A stretch of 20,372 nucleotides of DNA from Thermoplasmata archaeon (lineage in GTDB: Archaea > Thermoplasmatota > Thermoplasmata > Lutacidiplasmatales > UBA184): assembly GCA_030037695.1 (NCBI GenBank), contig JASHQF010000102.1:1-20372 (forward strand). The letters are read 5' to 3'. The stretch's first letter is position 1. The number at the start of each line of letters is the position of its first letter. The position numbers and the translations under genes were made by a program. The notes under the pieces were generated by a model, which saw only the letters and a list, made by a program, of their open reading frames with translations, ran no database searches and was not told the origin of the DNA. This document shows positions 12,204 through 18,850 of the stretch, piece by piece.

Positions 12204-15005
12204 ATGGCAGCCGCAAAGAAGCGTCCCGTACCGTCCGAGACCGAGACCGCCCGACCGGCCTCGCGCCTCGGCCGCGAACCGATTCCGGTCCCTCGCCTCG
12301 TCCCCCGCGGGTCGACCGCCCTCGACTCGGTCGAGTGGCGCGCCCACGACGCGCGCATCAAGAGCGCCGACGGCAAGGTGATCTTCGAGCAGAAGGGGAT
12401 CCGCAGCCCCACCTCCTGGTCGGAGACGAGCGTCAACATCGCCGCGTCGAAGTACTTCCGCATCATCGCCGGCCGACGCGAGGACTCGATCGCGGGCATG
12501 ATCCAGCGCGTCTGCCACTGGATCGCCCAGCGGGGGGTCGACCTCGGCTACCTCGACACCGCCGAGGAGGCGACGCAGCTCGAGGAGAGCCTCGCCTACC
12601 TCATGGTCCAGCAGATGGCCGCGTTCAACAGCCCCGTCTGGTTCAACGTCGGGGTCCGCGAGCCGCCCCAGTGCTCCGCCTGCTTCATCCAGTCGGTCGC
12701 GGACGACATGGACTCGATCCTCGCCCTCGCGACGAGCGAGGGGCGGCTGTTCAAGGGCGGGAGCGGCACGGGGACGAACCTCTCGGCGCTCCGGGGGAGC
12801 CACGAGCGGCTCGCGGGCGGGGGGATCGCCTCGGGCCCGGTGTCGTTCATGCGCGCGTTCGACGCGCTCGCCGGGGTGATCAAGTCGGGCGGGACGACCC
12901 GGCGGGCCGCCAAGATGGTGATCCTCAACATGGACCACCCGGACATCGTCGAGTTCATCGATTGCAAGGTCAAGGAGGAGGAGAAGGCGCTCGCGCTCAT
13001 CCGGTCGGGGTACTCCGCGAACTTCGACGGGACCGACCCGGACTCGGCGTACGCCTCGATCTCCTACCAGAACGCGAACCACTCGGTGCGGATCCCGGAC
13101 GCGTTCATGGAGGCGGTCCTCCGCGACGGGGAGTGGACGACGTTCAACCGGACCGACCACACCGCCGCAGCGAAGCTGCGGGCGCGGGAGCTCTGGCGCA
13201 AGCTCGCCTACGCCGCCTGGCGCTGCGGGGACCCCGGGGTCCAGTTCGACGACCTCACGAACGACTGGCACACCTGCCCGAACACCGGACGGATCCACGC
13301 CTCGAACCCGTGCAGCGAGTACCTGTTCCTGGACGACTCCGCGTGCAACCTCGCCTCGCTGAACCTGATGAAGTTCCTCGCCCCGGACGGCCAGTTCGAC
13401 GTCGAGCGGTTCCGGGCGGCCGTCCGCACGATGATCCTCGCGATGGAGATCCTCGTCGACGCGTCGAGCTACCCGACCGCCGCGATCGCCCAGAACTCCC
13501 GGGACTACCGCCCGCTCGGGCTCGGCTACGCCAACCTGGGCTCGCTCCTGATGCACTACGGGCTCGCCTACGATTCGGAGGCGGGCCGGGCCCTCGCCGC
13601 AGGGGTCTCCGCGGTCCTGTCGGCGGAGGGGTACCACATGTCGAGCGAGATCGCGCGGCGGGTGGGACCGTTCCCGGGGTTCGAGAAGAACCGCGCCCCG
13701 ATGCTGCGCGTCATGGGCAAGCACGCCCGCGCGGCCGAACAGCTCCGGTCCGACGACGTCCGCCTCGGGAGCCTGCTCCGGCTCGCCGTCGATCGCTGGC
13801 GCGAGACGGTGAAGGCGGGGGAGCTCTGGGGGTACCGCAACGCCCAGATCAGCGTGATCGCCCCGACCGGCACGATCGGCCTCCTGATGGGATGCGACAC
13901 GCTCGGCCTCGAGCCGGAGCTGTCGCTCGTCAAGACGAAGAACCTGGTCGGGGGCGGCATCCTCCGGCTCGTCAACCGGACGGTGCCGGACGGCCTCGAC
14001 GCGCTCGGCTACACGCCCGAGGAGATCGGCGCGATCGTGAAGCACCTGGAAGGGCACGGCACGATCGAGGGGGCCTCCGGGCTCGACGCCGACGACCTCG
14101 CGGTGTTCGACTGCGCCCTCGCCGCGGCCGGCGGCCACCGCACGATCGCCCCGATGGGGCACCTCAAGATGCTCGGCGCGGTCCAGCCGTTCCTCTCGGG
14201 CGGCGCGTCGAAGACGATCAACCTCCCCCACGAGGCGACCGTCGAGGAGATCGAGAAGATCTACTTCGAGGCCTGGCGCCTCGGGATCAAGTCGGTCGCG
14301 CTGTACCGCGACGGGTGCAAGGCGTCCCAGCCGTTCGAGACCGGTGCGGGCGCCCCGGGGCTCGCGGTGGGTCCGCGCGGGCCGGCCCGCGAGCGGCTGC
14401 CGGACGAGCGCAAGGCGATCACCCACCACTTCCAGGTCGGGGGCCACGACGGCTACGTCACGGTCGGCCTCTACCCGGACGGTCGGCCCGGGGAGATCTT
14501 CTTCCGGGTCACGAAGGAGGGCTCGACGGTCAACGGCCTCATGGATTCCCTCGGGATCTCGATGTCGATGGCGCTCCAGCACGGGGTGCCGTTGAAGGAC
14601 CTCGTGCGCAAGCTCGCCCACCTGCGGTTCGAGCCCGCCGGAGCGACCAACAACCCGCGGATCCGCTTCTCGAAATCGATCCCCGACTACGTCGCGCGCT
14701 GGCTGGCGCTCGAGTTCCTCACGGAGGAAGAGCGTCGGTCGATCGGCCTCGAGGGGCCCCCCGAGGGGAACGGCAACGGCCACGGTCCGGCGAGCGCCCC
14801 GGCCCCGAAGGGCGCGGCGCCGTCGGGCGGGAGCCAGACGGTGAAGCTCGAGACGAAGCCGCTCGACGCGTTCTCCGCGGAGCCCGGCGCCCCGGGCGGG
14901 GCGAGCGACGACGCGCCGTCGTGCGCGATCTGCGGCGGCATCATGGTCCGCTCGGGGAGCTGCTACGCCTGTACGGTCTGCGGCTCGACGAGCGGCTGCT
15001 CCTAG
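12204..15005 (+). CDS. nrdJ: Adenosylcobalamin-dependent (class II) ribonucleotide reductase
   Basis: Makes deoxyribonucleotides using a B12-generated thiyl radical, so it needs no oxygen or iron radical subunit. The 933 residues begin with a basic, Pro-rich tail and then the NrdJ N-domain (VIFEQKGIRSPTSWSETSVN). The catalytic core shows redox cysteine Cys160 (CFIQSV), radical site NPCSE with Cys370 between Asn368 and Glu372, and Cys381 (ACNLASLNL). The 11-residue spacing of Cys370 and Cys381 is the same as in Thermotoga NrdJ. APTGTIGLLMGCDT is a further core motif. The C-terminus has CAICGG and CYACTVCGSTSGCS, a zinc finger and terminal cysteines for reactivation. No ATP-cone was recognised at the N-terminus. 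ATG 12204 gives a sensible start; the promoter seems far upstream. Confidence 0.95.
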   Translation: MAAAKKRPVPSETETARPASRLGREPIPVPRLVPRGSTALDSVEWRAHDARIKSADGKVIFEQKGIRSPTSWSETSVNIAASKYFRIIAGRREDSIAGMIQRVCHWIAQRGVDLGYLDTAEEATQLEESLAYLMVQQMAAFNSPVWFNVGVREPPQCSACFIQSVADDMDSILALATSEGRLFKGGSGTGTNLSALRGSHERLAGGGIASGPVSFMRAFDALAGVIKSGGTTRRAAKMVILNMDHPDIVEFIDCKVKEEEKALALIRSGYSANFDGTDPDSAYASISYQNANHSVRIPDAFMEAVLRDGEWTTFNRTDHTAAAKLRARELWRKLAYAAWRCGDPGVQFDDLTNDWHTCPNTGRIHASNPCSEYLFLDDSACNLASLNLMKFLAPDGQFDVERFRAAVRTMILAMEILVDASSYPTAAIAQNSRDYRPLGLGYANLGSLLMHYGLAYDSEAGRALAAGVSAVLSAEGYHMSSEIARRVGPFPGFEKNRAPMLRVMGKHARAAEQLRSDDVRLGSLLRLAVDRWRETVKAGELWGYRNAQISVIAPTGTIGLLMGCDTLGLEPELSLVKTKNLVGGGILRLVNRTVPDGLDALGYTPEEIGAIVKHLEGHGTIEGASGLDADDLAVFDCALAAAGGHRTIAPMGHLKMLGAVQPFLSGGASKTINLPHEATVEEIEKIYFEAWRLGIKSVALYRDGCKASQPFETGAGAPGLAVGPRGPARERLPDERKAITHHFQVGGHDGYVTVGLYPDGRPGEIFFRVTKEGSTVNGLMDSLGISMSMALQHGVPLKDLVRKLAHLRFEPAGATNNPRIRFSKSIPDYVARWLALEFLTEEERRSIGLEGPPEGNGNGHGPASAPAPKGAAPSGGSQTVKLETKPLDAFSAEPGAPGGASDDAPSCAICGGIMVRSGSCYACTVCGSTSGCS

Positions 15006-15020
15006 GCCGCCCCGGCCGCG

Positions 15021-16613
15021 CTAGGGGCCGCTCCGGGCGGCCGAGATCGCGGCGTCGGGGCCGGGGGCGGTCACGGCGCCGGTCGCGGGCACCGGATCGC
15101 CCGCGCGGCGCCCGTCCGCGTGGAACCGGTAGTTCCGCAGGCCGAGCGACAGGACGAGCCCGATCGCCGCGAGCGCCGCCGTGAGGGCGAAGACGGCCTC
15201 GAACGCGGTCCCCGACGGGACCGGGTGGCCGAAGTAAGAGGTCGTGTAGACGGCGGTGAACGTCGCGGCAACGACCGGCCCGACCGCGCTCCCGAGGTTG
15301 CGGAACGTCTGGTTCATCCCGGTCTGGATCCCGAGCTCCTTGGGGGAGACGCTGAGCACGATGATGTTCGACATCGCGATCAGGACCGCGACGTTGCCGA
15401 CGAGCGTGGGGATCGTGAGCAGGAGGAGCTCGACGATCGTCCCGTGCAGGAGGGTCAGGCCGAGCGCCCCGAACCCCATCACGGCGAACCCCGCGATCAT
15501 CACCGGCTTCGGGCCCCCCACCGACACCCACCGCCCCCAGACCGGGGCGAACGCGAGCATCGAGAGCGACGAGGGGACCGCGACGAGGCCCATCTGGAAC
15601 GGCGTGTAGCCGAAGCCGGGCGGCGCCGGGTCCTCGACGAGGATCACGAGGGCGATGAAGATGAGGAACATCCCGATCCCGACGAAGATCCCGTTGACGT
15701 TCGACACCCAGATGTTCCGCTGGCGGAGCGCCGCGAACGAGACGACGGGCGTCGGGGCCCTCGTCTCCCACACGAGGAAGAACGCGGTCGCCGCCGCGGC
15801 GATCGCGTAGAAGTCGACGACGCCGATCGGGACCCCGCCCCACCGCACGGCCGCGACCGACGCCCATCCCCAGTACGGCCCCTGCGTGATGGCGAACATC
15901 AGGCTCGCGAGGGCGGTGCCGAGGCTCGCGATCCCGGGGAGGTCGATCGGATGGGGGGAGAGGTGCGGCGACTCGCGCAGGATGACCGCGGCGAGGACCG
16001 CGACGAGCACGGCGACGGGGATCACGGTGTGGTAGGTCAGCTGCCAGCCGTAGCGGAACGCGATGTAGCCGCCCCCGACGAGCCCGAGGGAGGCGCCGGC
16101 CGCGAACATCCCCGAGACGATCCCCTGCGCCGGGCCGACGCGGGCCGCGGGGAAGACCTCCGGGATCATCGCGAAGGCGAGCGGGAACATCCCCATGCCG
16201 AGCCCCTGGAACGCCCGGACGCCGATCAGGACGTAGATCTGGTTCGCGCGGTCGATCCCGGCGGCGGCGCCGAGGTTGGGGGTGAAGCCGGCGATGCTCA
16301 CCGCGACCGCGTACAGGCTCATCACGACGACGAGGATCCGCTTCTTGCCGTACTTGTCCCCGAGCTTGCCGAAGATCGGCGTGGCGACGGTGCCGACGAG
16401 CAGGTAGGCGGAGACGATCCAGACGACGGTCGTCGCCGGGGGCTCGTCGAAGAACGTCTCGAACGACTTGAACGCCGGGATCACCATCGTCTCGACGTAG
16501 GTGACCATCAGCGCCATCACCGCGAAGACGATCAGGACCGCGCGCGCGGCCCGGGCGTCGTACGGGGTCCCCGCGGCCGTCGTGAGCGGGGGCTCCCCTC
16601 CGGCGGACGCCAT
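15021..16613 (-). CDS. MFS transporter, DHA2 (EmrB/QacA-like) drug/proton antiporter family
   Basis: A 530-residue membrane protein with roughly 12-14 hydrophobic helices. The MFS signature between helices 2 and 3 is clear (PIFGKLGDKYGKKRILVVVM), and helix 4 carries RAFQGLGMGMFPLAFAMIPE, the R--QG-G motif of proton-coupled exporters. Helix 5 has GMFAAGASLGLVGGGYIAF, similar to the antiporter motif C (G----GP-LGG). The C-terminal 40 residues are soluble and Ala/Pro-rich. Export of a toxic compound or metabolite driven by protons is expected; the substrate cannot be read. ATG 16613 has a TATA-like TTAAGTAG about 26 bases upstream, suggesting a leaderless mRNA. It converges on the ribonucleotide reductase gene with a 15-base gap. 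Confidence 0.88.
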   Translation of the reverse strand: MASAGGEPPLTTAAGTPYDARAARAVLIVFAVMALMVTYVETMVIPAFKSFETFFDEPPATTVVWIVSAYLLVGTVATPIFGKLGDKYGKKRILVVVMSLYAVAVSIAGFTPNLGAAAGIDRANQIYVLIGVRAFQGLGMGMFPLAFAMIPEVFPAARVGPAQGIVSGMFAAGASLGLVGGGYIAFRYGWQLTYHTVIPVAVLVAVLAAVILRESPHLSPHPIDLPGIASLGTALASLMFAITQGPYWGWASVAAVRWGGVPIGVVDFYAIAAAATAFFLVWETRAPTPVVSFAALRQRNIWVSNVNGIFVGIGMFLIFIALVILVEDPAPPGFGYTPFQMGLVAVPSSLSMLAFAPVWGRWVSVGGPKPVMIAGFAVMGFGALGLTLLHGTIVELLLLTIPTLVGNVAVLIAMSNIIVLSVSPKELGIQTGMNQTFRNLGSAVGPVVAATFTAVYTTSYFGHPVPSGTAFEAVFALTAALAAIGLVLSLGLRNYRFHADGRRAGDPVPATGAVTAPGPDAAISAARSGP

Positions 16614-16635
16614 CGGGTCCGGCGCGGCGTCCGGC

Positions 16636-16643
16636 TACTTAAC
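16636..16643 (-). promoter_or_regulatory. TATA-like box of the MFS gene
   Basis: Minus-strand TTAAGTAG centred 26 bases upstream of ATG 16613, as expected for a leaderless archaeal transcript. Confidence 0.5.
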
Positions 16644-16663
16644 GGCTCCTCGAGCTCTCCGGG

Positions 16664-17050
16664 TCAGGCGAGGGCGTAGCGAGCGATCTCGATGAGGTCC
16701 CCGGGGCGAGGGACCGAATCCGGGTGCGGGACCGCCTCTCCCCACGCCGCGACGATCGCCCCGTCGGGGAACCGCGGGTCGGTCCCCGCGTTCCAGGCCC
16801 CCCAGGCGTTCGGCGGGCCTCGGCGATCGACCTCGAGCAGGACCACGAGGGCCCCCAGGGGACCGGAGCCGGCGGCGATCCCGCCGGCGCGGTCGGTCCC
16901 CCAACGCACCACGGTCGCCTCCTCGTCGTGGAGATGGGCGATCTCGGCCGGCCCCCGGCCACGCCCGCGACCGCGCATCGGCCGCCAGGCGATCTTCGCT
17001 CCCGCCGCGCGGAACCTCGTGAGGAGCGCCCCGTCGAGCCCCGCGCTCAC
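16664..17050 (-). CDS. Conserved-looking hypothetical protein (128 aa) coupled to the DUF2400 gene
   Basis: I do not recognise this protein. It starts with GTG 17050, which overlaps the stop of the upstream DUF2400 gene (GTGA), so translational coupling is likely. The sequence begins VSAGLDGALLTRFRAAGAKI, has a basic RGRGRGRG patch near residues 26-33, a hydrophobic strand GALVVLLEVDRRG and ends DLIEIARYALA. No membrane helix, signal peptide or cysteine motif is visible; an alpha/beta soluble domain is likely. Codon use matches its neighbours, with GC-ending codons throughout. Its tight coupling suggests it works with the DUF2400 protein, but the function is unknown. Confidence 0.65.
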   Translation of the reverse strand: MSAGLDGALLTRFRAAGAKIAWRPMRGRGRGRGPAEIAHLHDEEATVVRWGTDRAGGIAAGSGPLGALVVLLEVDRRGPPNAWGAWNAGTDPRFPDGAIVAAWGEAVPHPDSVPRPGDLIEIARYALA

Positions 17051-17928
17051 TCGGCGACCCTCCGGCCCCGCCAGAGCCGGCAGTCCGGCCGGACGGCGCA
17101 CGGGCCGCAGACGGCGAGGTCCCGCTCCTTCGGGCAGTCCCCGGAGATCCCCGTATGGCAGAGCACGAAATCGAACCGGGTCGGGTCGAGGGGGTCGATG
17201 CGGCGGAGCCGCTCGCTGACCTCCTCGACCGCGGGCCACGACCGCGTCCTCCGACCGGTGAGGCCGAGGTGGTAGGCGATCCAGTGGACGTGCTGGTCGA
17301 GCGGGATGCGGAGCTCCCCGGTCGGCACCCGGCGCCAGACGCCGAGGTCGGGGAACCGGTCCCGCACCATCCAGCGCACGAACAGGGTGAGCCGCTTGCA
17401 CGGGCTCGCGCCGGGATCCCTCGGGCTCGGGAACAGGGCCCGGTAGCCGCGGGGCGGCGCCCCGAGCGAGGCGCGCATCGTGTCGGCGCGGACCGTGCGC
17501 GCGAGACGGTCGAGCCCTCCCGCGAAGCCGCCGGCCTCGAGGCCTTCCAGGAACGTGTCCTCGAGCGACCTCCCCGAGGCGTAGTGCCGGGCGAGCACCC
17601 GAGCGAGGTAGGCGATCTGGTCGCCCCGGATCCAGCGGTGGCGGAACCGCCGAAGGTCGGCCGCGCGGGCCGGGGGGAGTCCGGGGACGACGAGGGTAGC
17701 GAGGTCTCCGCCGGCGATCGTCGCCAATCGTCCGATCGCGCCCCGGATCGCGGTCGTGTTGCCGATCGCGAGCGTCGCCCCGAGGAGACCGGCGATCTCC
17801 GCCCTGCGCGGGTCCCGGGCGAGGGGCCGGATCGCCGAGATCGGATCGTCCCCCCACGACCGGTCGAACGGGAACCGGACGTAGAGGGCCTCGAGGTGTG
17901 CCGGGAGCTCGGGGGTCGGACGGTGCAT
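17047..17928 (-). CDS. TIGR02757/DUF2400 family protein with endonuclease III-like Fe-S cysteine cluster
   Basis: A 293-residue protein of the TIGR02757 (DUF2400) family, of unknown biochemical function but related to helix-hairpin-helix DNA glycosylases. Family stretches seen: LLGATLAIGNTTAI near residue 48, RRFRHRWIRGDQIAYLARVL (93-112), CKRLTLFVRWMVRDRFPDLG (177-196), LRIPLDQHVHWIAYHLGLTG (206-225) and IDPLDPTRFDFVL. The C-terminus holds four cysteines spaced C265-X8-C274-X2-C277-X5-C283, close to the C-X6-C-X2-C-X5-C loop that binds a [4Fe-4S] cluster in Nth/MutY. ATG 17928 is preceded by a TATA-like GTAAATC at -30 to -36. A DNA-repair role is inference. Its downstream partner gene overlaps by four bases. 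Confidence 0.87.
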   Translation of the reverse strand: MHRPTPELPAHLEALYVRFPFDRSWGDDPISAIRPLARDPRRAEIAGLLGATLAIGNTTAIRGAIGRLATIAGGDLATLVVPGLPPARAADLRRFRHRWIRGDQIAYLARVLARHYASGRSLEDTFLEGLEAGGFAGGLDRLARTVRADTMRASLGAPPRGYRALFPSPRDPGASPCKRLTLFVRWMVRDRFPDLGVWRRVPTGELRIPLDQHVHWIAYHLGLTGRRTRSWPAVEEVSERLRRIDPLDPTRFDFVLCHTGISGDCPKERDLAVCGPCAVRPDCRLWRGRRVAE

Positions 17929-17957
17929 CGGCCGGTCCTACGCGTAGCGGAGCGGGG

Positions 17958-17964
17958 GATTTAC
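17958..17964 (-). promoter_or_regulatory. TATA-like box of the DUF2400 operon
   Basis: Minus-strand GTAAATC, 30-36 bases upstream of ATG 17928, within the divergent intergenic region shared with the acetyltransferase gene. Confidence 0.45.
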
Positions 17965-17994
17965 CCTCCTCCGCGACCGGGAGGGGGCGGCGGG

Positions 17995-18003
17995 TCTAAC
18001 TAC
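17995..18003 (+). promoter_or_regulatory. TATA-like box of the acetyltransferase-polymerase pair
   Basis: TCTAACTAC centred about 26-27 bases before ATG 18026, fitting a leaderless start; modest match. Confidence 0.35.
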
Positions 18004-18025
18004 CGGACGGCCCCTTCCGGGTCCG

Positions 18026-18826
18026 ATGGCTCCGAGCGTGGAGCTCTCCCCGACGATCGATCGGGACTGGCTCGAGCGAGCGTCCACGGACGACCCCGTG
18101 ACCCACGCCTACGCCGTCTGGGACCTCGACAACTCCCCCGATCGGGTCCGCTTCGTCTCGGCCCGCTCGGGCACCACCACCGAGGGCTACCTCCTCTGGT
18201 GGACCGGGGTCCCCTCGATCCCGATCGTGCACTGGGTCGGGGGTCGGGGGGCGACCCGGGAGCTCGCTGCGGCGCTCCCGGAGCGACCGCTGGTCGTGAT
18301 CGCCCCGACGTGGGCGACGGAAGCGATCGTCGAGCGCCGGGGCCCCGCGCGCGAGTTCACCCTGCTCGTCCTCGTGCGGGAGCGCGGCCCCGTCCCGGAC
18401 CGCGACCCGTCGACGCCCGGGGGGGAGGTCCGACATCTCGAGCGGGCCGACCTCGAGCGGGTGGGCGCGTGGGCGTCGACCCAGGACGGGCTCGAGGTCG
18501 CCGAGTACCGCCGCTTCGATCCGGACCGAGAGGCCGCGTGGGGGGCGTTCGAGGACGGCGCGCCGGTCGGCGTGGCCCGGGCCGCCGTGCGGCTGCCGAC
18601 GGTCTGGGTCCTCGGTGGGGTGTTCGTCGCGCCGGGGGCACGTCGCCACGGCTGGGGGCGGCGCCTCGTGTCGGCCGTGGCCCGGGCGGCGGACGACGCG
18701 GGGGCGCGCCTGCTGACGTTCGTCCGGGACGACCGCACGGCGGCCCGTCGCCTGTACACCGAGCTCGAGTTCCACCCGACCGGACGGCGGGCGTGGATCG
18801 ACGCCGGGGCCGGGCTCGAACCGTAG
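18026..18826 (+). CDS. GNAT-family N-acetyltransferase
   Basis: A 266-residue protein with a C-terminal GNAT fold that transfers an acetyl group from acetyl-CoA. The acetyl-CoA loop is visible at residues 199-214 (VFVAPGARRHGWGRRL), with R207-H-G-W-G211 matching the R/Q-X-X-G-X-G/A motif. The final strand-helix region RRLYTELEFHPTGRRAWI is typical. Residues 1-130 form a separate N-terminal domain (HAYAVWDLDNSPDRVRFV, GYLLWWTG), possibly a degenerate second GNAT domain as in two-domain members. The substrate (amine, amino acid, antibiotic or protein) cannot be told. It precedes the polymerase X gene by 24 bases on the same strand, so they are probably co-transcribed. Confidence 0.85.
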   Translation: MAPSVELSPTIDRDWLERASTDDPVTHAYAVWDLDNSPDRVRFVSARSGTTTEGYLLWWTGVPSIPIVHWVGGRGATRELAAALPERPLVVIAPTWATEAIVERRGPAREFTLLVLVRERGPVPDRDPSTPGGEVRHLERADLERVGAWASTQDGLEVAEYRRFDPDREAAWGAFEDGAPVGVARAAVRLPTVWVLGGVFVAPGARRHGWGRRLVSAVARAADDAGARLLTFVRDDRTAARRLYTELEFHPTGRRAWIDAGAGLEP

Positions 18827-18850
18827 GGCGTCGGGGAGCGGTCGCCCGCC

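Noticed and set aside
12335..15184. Very long alternative frame on the plus strand over the ribonucleotide reductase gene, and a similar one on the minus strand (12135-14783)
   Set aside because: Both are Arg/Gly/Pro-rich or Asp/Glu/Arg-rich low-complexity translations produced by high GC; the NrdJ frame carries all catalytic motifs.
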